Assembly (NCBI RefSeq): GCF_947179165.1
Contig: NC_077239.1
Coordinates: 30,766,134-30,830,133, forward strand
Source: Solanum dulcamara
Taxonomy: Eukaryota > Streptophyta > Magnoliopsida > Solanales > Solanaceae
Direction: 5' to 3'
Length of the DNA stretch: 64,000 nucleotides
Below are positions 23,334-35,501 of this stretch, one piece after another. A program made the translations under genes and the position numbers. The stretch's first letter is position 1. The number at the start of each line of letters is the position of its first letter. The notes beneath the pieces are model-generated. The model was not told the DNA's origin. It made no database searches and worked only from the letters and a program-made list of their open reading frames with translations.

Positions 23334-25520
23334 TGTAATGACCTCCAAGGTGATTTTCATGCTTTTTCTTGCTTTTATCATTTTACCCTTACCCATATAT
23401 TCTTTATAGCTCTCATGTGCTATTGATATGGGTGGCACACTCCCCAAAAGGGGTCGGTTGAGTTTTTAGAAGGTTTGACAATTTTTGAAACTTAATTCTT
23501 GGAAGTGTTGACTTGAGTCAACCTTCAGAGATTCTGATGTCGGATGACGATTCCATTAGTTCCATCAGCTCTAAAGGACCATTTTGGTCTAAAAAGAAGG
23601 TTGGTTTGGGTTTTTGGAGTCTTTTTTAAGTTAAGCAATTAGGCGTTTAAACTTTGAAGCTTTAGGCCAAGTTTGACTTCAGTCAACATTTTTAGTAAAT
23701 GTTCTTGGATGAAAATATTTTCAGTGTGGTTAGCTCCAAAATGCCAAGTTTGGTTTAGATGGACCTTTGGTTTGGTTCCCGAGGGGCTCAAACTAGTTTT
23801 AGGCTCGTTTCCTTATTTTAGAACCTTTCTAACTTGAAAAGATGACTTCGGTCATAATTTATGGTAAAAAACCTTAGAAAAAAGTTCTAACGGTTCCATC
23901 AGCTTCGGAATGGTCAAATTAGGCTAGTAGCATGGTCGACTCAGGTATCGAGGCAATCAGTACGAGTTTGGAGCCAATTGGCGCTTTTAACTTTAAAAAT
24001 TTACCTGTGGTTAACTTTGGTCAACATTCTGGGAAATTGCGCTCGGATGGAAATTATGACAATGCGGTTAGTTTTGAAATATTGAGTTTGGTATAGAGCG
24101 ACCCTTTGTTTGCTTCTCGAGGTTTTTGGTCTAATCCCAAGACCCATTGTGGAAAATGACATTTATGGTGTGGGACCCACTTTTTGATAAAGAGACCTCG
24201 TGTGGGAATTTTGAATATGCCATTGAGTCATAAATACTAAATTTGGTGGGGTAGCATTTCTTGTTTTCCTTCATGGGGTTCTGAGCGAATTCGGAACACT
24301 GATAGGAGAATTTGGTATGTCAAGCCCATTTTTGCACCAGTAGGCATCTAGTGTTGTCGCTAAAGAGACTCCTGGTCGCTAAAGTGAGTGTTTCTAAAGT
24401 AGCCAGGTGGTCACTAAAGCAAATAGTACCTGAGGGTCAATTATCATTTAAGCGACCTGGTGTCCCTAAAGAGACGCCCGCCTCTATGAGGTGGTCACTT
24501 AAGTGAACAATGGGGGTTTGCTTAAGCGACATCAGTGGCCTATTTTTGGTCTACTTTTCAGATTTGAGCCCTAACTTACAAATTCGATTTTTCTCTCTAT
24601 ATTTGGGTGATTCAAAAGGCCAAATTGAATCGAGGGGAATCCATTGGTACATTCATAATTAGGAGCAAAGGTTTCCTTTCAAGTAAATTGCCCTTATTTG
24701 TTTTGGCTATTTTAAGGCTTGAAATTGGTGGCGTTGGTTGAGCTCTTCTGATGCTCGGAATGGGCCTATTTTTGGGTCATAAGTTACTTGGGACCTTATG
24801 AAGGAGTTTATTTTCTGATTTCGTGTGTGGGTCTCAATGTCAAATTTTGACCCAATTTTTATTTCATTTAAATTATAGTAATACGAGTATCATTGTCTTT
24901 GTTTTGATGTTTTCTTCGATAATTTAATAGAGCGGCATCATTCGGAGGCAGCCCAAAAGGGAAAAGCTCGTGTTTAGCAATTCATGTGCAGTTTCATCTT
25001 TGAGGTAGGTTATGGCTTTCCTTTAAGAAACTTAGCTTGGTTGGAATTGATGTATTTTAGGTTGTGTCGTGTGATTAGGTTGGTGATTTGGGTGTTAATA
25101 CCTTATTGAGTATTTTGGAGCTGATGATCATCATTAGTAGCTAGTTTGGGGTTTTAGCTATTGGAGCCTTAGTCTAGGTGGTAGCTTGAATTGCCTACAT
25201 CCTTAGAATCCTTAGAAATTATTCCTAGGTGGTTTGATCCTAGGATACCACTTGTTTGACTTGTTTTGTTATGGTTGGTCACTGGTTATAATTTCGACTA
25301 ATGTTTGCGCCTTATTTACTCATGATATTGAAATGTTGGGCTTGAGTTTCAAATGTGTGATATATGATTTTTAACTGCTACTTGCCTCATTTACCCCTCA
25401 GTGTTAAAAGAAATCTTTTAAAAGGAATAATAAATTATGAGATTAAAACTTTCGGCGGATGAATAAATATAAAGGCTTTAATGAAAAACATTGATATTTC
25501 TCTTATGGAAATTCTTAGTT

Positions 25521-25720
25521 GATGAGCTCGAGGTATGATTCTGGGCAGCCCTTTTATTGACTTGGGCTACACGTTATTTCATTTGATAAGCTCAAGGTGT
25601 GTATTTCGGGTGGCCTGTTGATACATATTTTGGGTTATTATTTCGATGTTGATGAGCTTGAAGTAAGATTCCGAGCAACACCTTTATTGATGAGATCAAG
25701 GGTTATTCTGGACGTTTCAT
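25521..25720 (+). repeat. Tandem GATGAGCTCGAGGT-type repeat in T LTR
   Basis: Imperfect copies of GATGAGCTCGAGGTATGATT followed by a GGGC/GGTGGCC segment start at 25521, 25585, 25651 and 25689. The equivalent block in the right LTR is at about 44665-44870. Confidence 0.6.
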
Positions 25721-25909
25721 GTTATTTTTAGAGGATAATGATCCCTAACTACGAGTTTACATTTGGGCATTCTTCCTGTATTTATGAGTTGAGATTGTTG
25801 ATGTGATGGCATAATTTGTTTGGATTTACTTGGTTATAGTATGATCTTCCCGTACCCTTTTTCTAGAGATCGTAGATTTTATGCTATTCTCTGTTATCAT
25901 TAGTAATAT

Positions 25910-28506
25910 CCCCTAAAAATATTGTATATTGTGTTCCAATTCTTGATGAAAAATGATACTGCTTCTGTATTTTGGACATAACTTTTCATCGGATGGTCTA
26001 AATTAGGTCAAATTTCTGAATAACTCCAACATCATTACCTAAAACTTTTGTGAGATGATAGCATAAGATTCAGAGGCTAAGTAGATCAAATAAATTAATC
26101 TTTGCAAGACCTGGTGTTGTGACAAAATAGAGTATTTATAGAACAAAAATCATATATAACGCTAGGTTGATCCCATTCAGTTAATTCTTGAACGACATAA
26201 AAGGAAACTTCTATAGCTATAATTCATATGAAGACATCAAATCCTAATTAGGAAGTTATCTTGTTCACATGTAGCTCCGAAAAAGAGTATTCCATAAAAA
26301 AAAGATTCATCTCAACAACCATGGAAGATCTAGATCCATTTGACATCACTAATGATATCAATAGTCCTCCGTTTGACATCACACATAATATCACAATCCT
26401 CTATTAAATTTTGAGATTTTTCTTATAATTATTTTAATTATTGTTAGGTCCCTCCTTCACACCTAGAGGCCGTTTGGATGGGCTTAAAAAAGTAACTTTT
26501 ATGTATGAAGTGTTTTTAGAACTTTAAAGTGCTGAAAGTTATTTTTATAAATAAGCAGTTGAGTGTTTGGATAAAAGTGCTTAAATGAGGAAAATTATGT
26601 GAATTTTAGGCAAACACGTCCAAAAGCTGAAAAGGGTCTTTAAGTTAGTTTTGACCAACTTAAAGCCAATCCAAATGGGCTCCTATAAATACCCACCTTA
26701 TTTCATTATTTTGTTCATCAAACTTTCTCAAGCAACTCTTCTATCTATTCACTTCATTACTCATTCTCAAAATATAGTTTTAATTCTTAGTAGTGCAGAC
26801 GTACTATTCTGGTGATTCATATACTCCGGGTAGTATACAAAATACTTCGGTAAGGAGAAAAGACTAGGATTCAAGAGTGTTCAATAAGTCCTTCGATTCT
26901 GAGTAAAATTACGGATTCTAGGTATGTAAGGCTTCAATGAAAATATTCCTTCCACTCTCATGCCTAAATTATTTTGCTTATATGATAAATTATGTTTATT
27001 TACCCAATTTGTTTCAAGCTTTACTCTAAGATATGTGGGTGTTTATCTATTGATTCTTCCACCCATGTAGTCCAAAACTCTTTCAACTAAATCTCTTGAT
27101 TTCAAGTAATATTTTCTTTTGGGTCATTCTTATTTCTACTTAATATCATGAATCATGGTTATACTAATGATCAATGGTCACTTTTGATGAAAAATAATTT
27201 CATATGTATGAATTGATGGTTTGTAAGTAATTTCTCTATTTCTCTCTTTAAAGGTTCTTGAAATTCATGGTGGGTTGTTTAAAACATGATTTTTAATTAA
27301 TGGATTTCAAAGTATTTATGCATAATTTTATTTACATACGTGTTTGAAAGTTGAAGTGATTTAAACCCACCTAGTTTTACTATATTTTCAATGTAGTTTG
27401 ACTTGAAAGCTTTGACTCCGAATAAATATTTATAAAAGCAATGTCTATAATAAAAAGGGAGTCTTATAAAATAAAAGAATGATGAAATGCTATGAATGAT
27501 GGATTCTTTATGCTATAAGGACAATTCTGGCATATTTGAATTATTAAAGGTTTTAATGAGCTATTCTATCAAATATGATGTTTTGAATTCTCAAGCTATA
27601 TGTTATGACTATTTTGAAGTATTAAACTATTCTGTGGGATTGGCTTAGCACCAAATGGGTCATTGAGGTGAGATTCGGTAAGGGAATCCTAGTAGCAATC
27701 CCTTGTCTCGTTAACTATGTGCCAACATAGGAGCCCTTGAGTCTTAGGCTAATGGATTCACGAAAGTCCTTAAACTTAAAGTTAAAGTTAAAATATAAAG
27801 TTGACAGAGTTCTACCCTTGGCAAGTACACTCACCGGCCAACATAGGGCGTTATGTTGGATTCTATATAATATCTCACATGGTCTTAATATCGGTTATAG
27901 TCAACTTCCCATTCAAATGCTATTTACATGATTACTCATGCATGTATATATCCACATATGAATGATCTAAATGATATATACTTGATTACTCATGCATGCA
28001 CTCATTTATGTACTTTACCTTATAAATATCCTAAATATTTTACTCTGTAATGCATGCCTACATACTTAGTACATTCAAAGTACAAATGCATACTCTTTTG
28101 CCTATATGATATCACCATGTAGGGACCGGTGCTCTATCTTGTTCTCCTCTATATGGCTAGTTGAGATTTTATTTGAAGGCTACTTTTGGTGAGTTCCCAT
28201 GTTCCGGGAACAATACTCTTTTATCTTTCTAGCTTATGATATATAGAGATCTTTAGACACTTACTATGGCATTTCTTTTGATTATGAATGTGGGTGAGCT
28301 AGCGACTTGTCTTAGCCCCGTTAAATCTAAAAGTTAGAGGTATTGTTGGACATATGTAAGTTGAATATTTACTATTATGATTTTTTCTTGTTTCTTTATT
28401 GTCATTACCTATGAAAGGTTAAAATAATGCTAAGAGGTTTGTTTGATGTACTTTCGGGTTTCTCATTCGCCATGTCACGTCTAAGCCCTAGGCTTGGGTC
28501 ATGACA
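25910..28506 (+). repeat. Probable solo LTR nested in T's left LTR
   Basis: T's right LTR has no counterpart to this segment. The 3' end is LTR-like (GGGTCATGACA at 28506). It has a TATA box (CTATAAATACCC, 26683-26694), a leader with a strong donor-like TAGGTATGTAAGG (GT at 26922), and an acceptor-like ATGTAGGGACCGG at about 28118. The 5' boundary is not clear (somewhere between 25905 and 26115), and about 60 bases of the target LTR seem to have been lost, so no target duplication can be shown. Confidence 0.55.
26466..26682. mobile_element. MITE (217 bp) inside the nested solo LTR
   Basis: The ends form an imperfect inverted repeat: GAGGCCGTTTGGATGGGCTT at the left and, reverse complemented, GAGCCCATTTGGATTGGCTT at the right. 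The interior is AT-rich without ORF. CTA on both sides (26463-26465 and 26683-26685) may be a 3-bp target duplication as in PIF/Harbinger-type elements; the superfamily is otherwise not fixed. It sits directly against the TATA box of the host LTR. Confidence 0.6.
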
Positions 28507-29029
28507 GATGTCTTCTGAGTGCCTCATGTTTTTGTACTCATACTGCACTTCTACATCTTTTTGATGCACCTACCAGTTCGAGCCACCCCCAACGCGCACC
28601 TGATCATCCGTAGAGGTGCCAGATTCGAATTGTGGTGAGCTCACAACATTCAGAGACTTGTTACATTCCTTCTTTTTCTCTGACTTGTATTTTGTATATT
28701 GGACAGTTAATTCTACTTTGCATATTTATATATATTGTCATCTTTCGTACTTAGTAGCTCCTGTATATGTGATACCAGGTTCAGGGTTAGGTCTAGTGTA
28801 AGTTTGTCATTTTTGGTCACTATCAATCTTTTTGTATATTTTGTACCGTATTTATATATCTAAACCCTAGACCAACCATTCTTTTGATATATTCTTTTTG
28901 CTTCCGTCTTCTTGTGCTTTTAATTATTTAATTAAATTGAGATTTGACTTCTACATTAATTAGATTTGGCTTGCCTACTTGGGGGTTATGGTAGGTGCCA
29001 TAATGGCCCGAGTTTGAGTCGTGATAGAA

Positions 29030-29041
29030 TAGTATCAGAGC
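29030..29041 (+). other. T primer-binding site (tRNA-Met type)
   Basis: TAGTATCAGAGC matches 11 of 12 bases of the initiator tRNA-Met primer site and lies three bases after the left LTR. Confidence 0.75.
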
Positions 29042-29231
29042 TTAGGTTCACCAATCTCACCATTGTAGGAGCAAGTATCTAGTAGAGTATTGCAGATCAG
29101 TACGATGATATCCGTATCCAATCTTCGGGAGGCTATAGGACATTGTTATGATTTAATTTACTATTCATGTTTATGATTATTTGCTGATAATGATTGACAC
29201 CTCTAAATCCTATTATTTCACTCTTTCTTAG

Positions 29232-30660
29232 ATGGTGAGGATGAGATCTACTCGGGGTAGAGGAGGACCCCCTGCGCCCATAGATAGAGCCCCAGCTCGG
29301 GGTAGGGATCGAGGTCTACCATAACACCAATGCCTTAGTCAGATATAGAGGTTGAGCAATTCGAGCCTCAGCCAGCGGAGTAGCATCTATCCCAGCCTCC
29401 AGCTAGATTCGTGGCCATACCACTATTACAGGATACTCTGTCCCGGATCCTCAACTTCATGTAGGGTATGTCCTTTGTAGGGATACTGCTTAGTACTTCA
29501 ATCGGGCCCTAGGTCTGAGAAGAGGCTCAGACTTCAAGGAAGGCAGGGGCACAGTATGATCCATCCCAGTTCTACAGCCTACTACTACAGCTCCCCAACT
29601 GGTGATTCAGCTTATTCCCATAATTATTCAACATATGGTAGCTAGGTCGGCCATGTCTGTGGAGGAGAAAAAGATACTGGGCAGGTTTATCAGATTGGCC
29701 CCTCCCAAGTTCTCAGGTACCGCGGGTGAGGATGCCCACGAGGTTTTGGTCAGTTTCTAGGAGAGGTAGCATAACCTTGGATTGGTGGACTCACATGGGG
29801 TTGATTACACTGTTTTCAGCTAGATGGACTAGCAAAGTAGTGGTGGAGATCTTATCTTAGCTGCAGGCCTATAGGATCGCCCCGATATCATGGACTCACT
29901 TCTTTGAGGCTTTCTTGGAGAAGTATATACCCCACAGTTTTAGGGAGAGTTTGAAAAATGAGTTCATAGCGCTGGTACAAGGATCGACGATGGTCATAAA
30001 GTATGAGTCGCAATTCCATGATCTCTCTAAACACGCTACCATAATTATACCAACAGAGGAGAAGCGAGTGCGCTGCTTTGTTAGAGGGTTGTCTATTACC
30101 TTAAGGTTTTCTATGGAGCAGATGGTTGCATCGAGTTGTTCATTCTTATAAATAGTAGACCATGTTCGTACTATTGAGGCTATACATCATGAGGCCTATG
30201 GAGGCAGTAAAAAGAGGCCTCGTCGTTAGGGAAATTTTAGTGGACGTTAGTCACATGATAGGGGTTCTTTTGGAAGAGGCCATCCATAGTAGTATCCACC
30301 CAGTAGACTGGTTTAGAAATCCTTATAGCTTATCGATGATGGATCAGCAGGTACCGACGACCAGAGCGGCCAGACTTTGGATTAGTCTTCTAGGGGTCAG
30401 ATTTCTGGGTATTCAGGCCATGGTTCATTGAGGTTCAGTTGGGACATCTTAGGGAGGTTCATTCAGAGGTTCGTTCTATGAGTGTGGAGTGATAGGACAC
30501 TTTACTAGGAAGCATCCTACTATTATCCATCACAAAAATCAGAGTCAGCAGGGTCCACAGGGTCAGCAGGTTCAGGCACCTATAAAAAGTATATAGGGTG
30601 GTAGAGGTGAGTCTCAAGGTACTAGAAGTGGTTCCTAGGTGGGACGGATAGGTGGTAAAG
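29232..30660 (+). pseudogene. T gag
   Basis: The ATG at 29232 opens an Arg/Gly/Pro-rich N-terminus (MVRMRSTRGRGGPPAP) typical of Tekay gag and hits a stop at about codon 31. The conserved gag core is open at 29915-30151 (KYIPHSFRESLKNEFIALVQ, then TEEKRVRCFVRGL). A decayed zinc knuckle lies at about 30484-30528 (FYECGVIGHFTRKHP), where the first Cys reads Phe and the last Cys reads His. Multiple stops and frameshifts make it non-functional. Confidence 0.75.
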
Positions 30661-30689
30661 GTGGACGAAGTCACATGTTTGCTTTTTTG

Positions 30690-31140
30690 GAAGGCAAAAG
30701 GCAAAGATATCAAATATTGTTATCACATGTACAATCGCTGTATCTCAATAACTTGTGTATGCTTTATTTGATCCGGGGTCCACTTACTCATATATGTCTA
30801 CTCATTATGCTACTCGATGGGATATTTTATGTGATCCTTTACATGTGCCTATATGTGTAGCTACCTCCGTAGGTGATTCTTTAGTAATGGATTAAATGTA
30901 TCAATCCTATGTGGTGACTATCGTGGTGTATGATACTAGAGCAGACCTGATTGTTCTAGATTTGGAGACTTTGACTCGATTCTAGGCATGGATTGGTTGT
31001 CTACTCATCATGCAGTTTTGGATTTCTTCTCCAAGACTGTTACCTTGTGTATACCTTGTATTCCTCTAGTCGTATGGGAAGGTATAGCTAGTCATGTACC
31101 GTGTGGCATGATATCCTTCCTCAAGGCTCAATGATTAGTA
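30690..31140 (+). pseudogene. T aspartic protease region
   Basis: The active-site motif FDPGSTYSYM is read at about 30766-30795 and LGMDWLSTHHAVLDF at about 30985-31030, both standard landmarks of Tekay protease. Frameshifts lie between them. Confidence 0.7.
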
Positions 31141-32560
31141 GGAAAGGGGTGTCTAGCTTATCTTCCTTATGTCCGTGACACTAATATTGACACTCCTTCT
31201 ATTGATTCTGTTTTGGGGGTCTGGGATTTCCCTGATGTATTTTCTACTGATCTACTTGGTTTTTTCCTTGAGTGTGATATTGATTTTGGCATTGATATTA
31301 AGCCAGGTACACCGCTAGTCTCTATTCCACCATATTGAATGGCTCCAGTTTAGTTAAGGGAGTTTAAGGTACAGCTCTAGGACCTCTTGAGTAAGGGGTT
31401 TATTAGGACCAGTGTGTCCCTCTAGGGTTCTTCTGTTCTGTTCGTGAAAAAGAATAATGGTACCTTATATATGTGTATTGATTATAGGCAGCCGAATAAG
31501 GTGACCATCAAAAATAGGTACCTGATGCCACTGATTAATGACTTATTTGACTAGCTCCAGGGTGCAGTAGTATTCTCTAAGATGGACTTGAGGTCAAGGA
31601 ATCATCAACTGAGGATTAGGGAGTTAGATATCCCTAAGACTGCTTTCAGTAGTCGATATGAGGCACTATGAGTTCTTAGTCATGTATTTCGGGTTGATTA
31701 ATTCTCCCGCAACATTCATGGATTTGATGAATCGTGTGTTCATGCCCTACTTGGACTCCTTTGTCATTGTATTCATTGATGACATTCTAGTCTACTCCGA
31801 GAGCAGAGAGTAGTATGAGCAACACTTGAGGATAGTACTTCAGACCTTGCGGGATCACCAGTTGTATGCCAAATTCACTAAGTGTGAATTTTGGCTTGAT
31901 TCTGTGGCATTCCTAGGGCACGTGGTGTCCAAGGATGGGATTATGGTAGATCTGGGAAAGATAACAGTAGTTCGCAATTAGGCTAGGACTACTTCTCCTA
32001 TCGAGGTTTGTAGTTTCATCAGATTGGCAGGGTATTACAAATGGTTTGTGGAGAGGTTCTCTACTATTGCAGCACTTTTGAATATATTGACTCACAAGAA
32101 TGTCCTTTTCTAGTGGTCTGACGAGTATGAGGTGACTTTCTGAAGCTCAAAGCCTTGTTGACTACATCTTCAATTCTTACTCTTCTTGTCGAGGACTAGG
32201 GATTTACAATGTATTGTGATGCTTCAGGCATTATCTTAGGATGTGTTCTGATGTAGTAGGGTAGAGTTATTGCTTATTCTTCTAAAAAGCTGAAGGTGCA
32301 TGAGTGGAACAACCCCACACATAATTTAGAGTTTGTGGTGGTAGTTTTCGCATTGAAAATTTAGAGGCATTACATATATGGGGGCCATTGTGAGATTTAC
32401 ACTAACCACCATAGTCTTCAGTATATATTCAGCTAGAAGGACCTTAATTTGAGACAGCGTAGGTGGTTGGAGTTGTTGAAGGACTATGACATCACTAATC
32501 TCTATCACCCGGGTAAGGAAAATATAGTAGCAGATGCTCTGAGCTAAAAGGCAATGAGTA
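31141..32560 (+). pseudogene. T reverse transcriptase and RNase H
   Basis: RT begins near 31300, with [20 protein letters not shown] at 31440-31500, [17 protein letters not shown] at 31760-31810 carrying the DD catalytic pair, and the end [14 protein letters not shown] at about 31908-31950. RNase H spans about 32130-32550, ending near the expected ADALS. Many in-frame TAG codons occupy positions where relatives have CAG (for example at 31353, 31377 and 31551). Confidence 0.8.
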
Positions 32561-34020
32561 TGGAGAGTTTGGCATTCATATCAGTTGAGAAACGGCCTCT
32601 AGCTTCAGACATTCAGTCCTTAGCTAACCAGATGGTTCATCTTGATATTTCTAAGCTGGGTAGGTTACTTGCTTGTGTAAAGGCTAGGTCTTCCTTGAAG
32701 AAATATATTTGGACACAATAGTTTGAGGACCCACAGCTGAGGGTGATTCATGATAAGGTACTCAATAGGGAGGCTAGAAAGGCGACCTTAGATCTAGAGA
32801 GCATTTTGAAAATTAAGGGTCGTATCTAGTGTTGTGGGATGAAGTGGTATATTGCAGCTTTTATGGCTAGGTGCTTGAACTGTCAGCAGGTTATGTTCGA
32901 GTATGAGAGTCCAGGTGGTTTTATCCAGCGACTACCCATTCCAAAGTGGAAGTAGGAGCGAATAACTATGGACTTTGTAGTGGGTTTAACATGTACCTCC
33001 TTAGGTTTTGATTCTATTTGGGTCATCCTAGATCGATTGACCAAGTCTGCTCACTTCTTATCATTCTAGACTACCTACACTTCACAGAGGTTGTCTCAGA
33101 TTTACATCCGAGAGGTGGTCCAATTGCATAGGGTGCAAGTATCTTTCATTTCAGACCGTGGTACTCAGTTTAATTCAAATTTTTGGGGGTCTATTCAGAA
33201 CGAGTTGGGTACCTGAGTCGTGCTCAGCATAGCCTTCTACCCCCAGACTGATGGACAGTCAGAGAGGACTATTCAGGTCTTGGAGGACATGCTATGGTCC
33301 TGCGTTTTTAACTTTGGGGGTCAATGGGATCATTCCTTGTCTTTGGCAAAGTTTGCATATATTAATAGCTACCATTCAAGCATCGATATGACATATTTTG
33401 AGGCATTGTATGGTAGGAGATGTCGTTCCCTAATAGGCTAATTTGATGCCTTTGAGATTAGGCCTTAGGGCACCAATTTGTTGCATGATTTGATGGACGG
33501 GGTTCTTATGATTCAGGAGAGGCTCTTGCCTAGAGTAGGCAGAAGAGTTATCCTGATCAGAGGGTGAGGACTTTGGAGTTTATGGTTGAAGACTAGGTAT
33601 TCTTGCGAGTGTCGCCCATGAAGGGCGTGATGAGATTTAGGAGGAGGGGTAAGCTTAGCCCCAAGTTCATCGATCCTTTTGAGATCTTGAGATGGGTAGG
33701 GGAGGTAGCTTATGAGTTGGCTTTACACCCATCATTATCAGGTGTTCACCCTGTATTCCTTATTTCTATGCTGAGATGGTACATTTTGGATGAGGCTCAT
33801 ATGCTTCAGTGGGATTTAGTTCAGTTTGATGAGTTCTTAGCCTTTAAGGAGGAGCCTATGGCTATTTTGGACAAGCAGGTTAGGAATTTGAGGTCTAAAG
33901 AGATTCCATCGATGAAAGTCCATTGGAGGCATCATCCGGTCATGGGACTATTTGGGAGACCGAGCAGGATATGCGGGCTCGATTTTCTCACCTTTTTGAG
34001 CCACTAGATACCTTTCTTCC
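32561..34020 (+). pseudogene. T integrase and chromodomain
   Basis: A zinc-binding region with CLNCQQ lies at 32820-32900. The catalytic core has ISDRGTQFNSNFW near 33150-33190 and QTDGQSERTIQVLEDM in the open stretch 33220-33441 (ending YGRRCRSLIG). A C-terminal segment (SPMKGVMRFRRRGKLSPKFI) and a chromodomain (EEPMAILDKQVRNLRSKEIP) lie in 33603-34007. A frameshift within the chromodomain destroys its end. Confidence 0.8.
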
Positions 34021-34039
34021 GTGACTTTTGAGGACAAAA

Positions 34040-34056
34040 TTCATTTTAGTAGTGGA
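34040..34056 (+). other. T polypurine-type tract
   Basis: TTCATTTTAGTAGTGGA precedes the right LTR start. The same words precede the W LTR. Confidence 0.6.
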
Positions 34057-35496
34057 TGTTATAATGACCTCGAAGGTCATTTTCGTGCTATTCCATGCTT
34101 TTACCATTTTACCCCTCCCCATAGCTTTTTTATAACACTTATGTGATGTTGGGATGGGCTGCACGTTCCCCAAAAGGGGTCGGTTGAAATTTTAGAAGGT
34201 TTGGCTATTCTAGAAACTTAAGTCTTGAAAAGTTGACTTGAGAAAACCTTCAGAGATTCTAATGTTGGATGACAATTCTGTCAATTCCATCAGCTCTAAA
34301 AGGGCTATTTTGGGCTGGAAGGAAGGTTCACCTGGGTTTTTGGAGTCTTCATTTTGAGTTGTGCAATTAGGCGTTTTAACTTTGAAGCTCAAGGCCAAGT
34401 TTGACTTTAGTCAACATTTTTAGTAAACACACTAAGATGAAAATTCTGTCAGTGTGGTTAGCTCTAAAATGCCAAGTTTGGTTTAGAATGACCTTTGGTT
34501 TGGTTCTCGAGGTGCTCAAAATGGTTTTAGGCCCGTTTTCCATTATTAGAAACTTTCTAACTTGAAAAGATGACTTTGTTCATAATTTAAGGCAAATAAC
34601 CTTATAATGATGTTCTGATAGTTCGGTCAACTCTAGTATGGTCAAATTACACTAGTAGCATGATCAAATCTAGTATCGAGGCAATCGATATGACTTTGGA
34701 GATAATTGGCGCTTTTGACTTTAAAAATTTGCCTATGGTTGACTTTGGTCAACATTTTTGAAATATCGAGTTTGGTCTAGAACGACCTTTTGTTTGCTTT
34801 TCGAGGCTTCCGATCTAATCCCATAAGCCATTGTGAAAAATGGCATTTGGGATGTGGAATGCACTTTTCAGTAAAAAGGCCTCATATGGGAATTTTGAAT
34901 ACATCATTCAATACAGAAACCCAAATTTGGTGGCGTAGGATATCTCGTTTGCATGCACGGGGTTTCAAGCGAATCCAGAACACCCCGTTGGAGAATTTGG
35001 CATGTCAAGCCTATTTTTTCCACCAGCAGGCATTTGGTGCCGTCACTAAAGCGAGTGCCGCTAAAGTGGCCAGGTGGTCGCTATAAGGTGAACAATCTCT
35101 TAAGTGATCTGGTGTCACTAAAGTCACGCCCACCTCTTTGAGGTGGTCTCTTAAGCAAACACCGAGGATTCGCTTAAGCGACATCAGGGGTCTATTTTTG
35201 GTCTCTTTTTCAGATTTGAGACCTAACTTCCAAACTCTATTTTTCTTTCTATATTTGGGTGATTCAACAGGCTAAATTGCGTGGAATTTTAAGGGGAATC
35301 CATTAGCACATTCATAAATAGGAGCAAAGGCTTCCTTTGAGGTAAATTGTGATTGTTCCTTGCATTTTTGGCTATTCTAGGGCTTGAAATTGGTGGTGTT
35401 GGTTGAGCTCTTTCGGTGCTCAGAATGTGCCCATATTTGGGGCACAAGTTCGTTGAGTTACTTAGGACCTTGTGAAAGAGTTGGTTTTTAAATTTC
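34057..35496 (+). repeat. T right LTR, first part
   Basis: It starts TGTTATAATGACC. It contains the iteron block (35035-35190) and a donor-like GAGGTAAATT at about 35341. It is interrupted after ATATG (35497-35501) by element Z and resumes at 43951. Confidence 0.85.
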
Positions 35497-35501
35497 ATAT
35501 G

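Larger units (their letters stand above)
23334..29026 (+). repeat. T left LTR (interrupted)
   Basis: It starts TGTAATGACC and ends GTCGTGATA, with terminal CA decayed to TA. It matches the right LTR on both sides of an unrelated insert at about 25910-28506. It carries an iteron block at 24335-24535 (TCGCTAAAG / CTTAAGCGAC words), a donor-like AAGTAAAT at about 24690, a tandem sub-repeat at 25521-25720, and an acceptor-like site at 28563-28568 (GATGCA, final G replaced by C). Confidence 0.8.
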
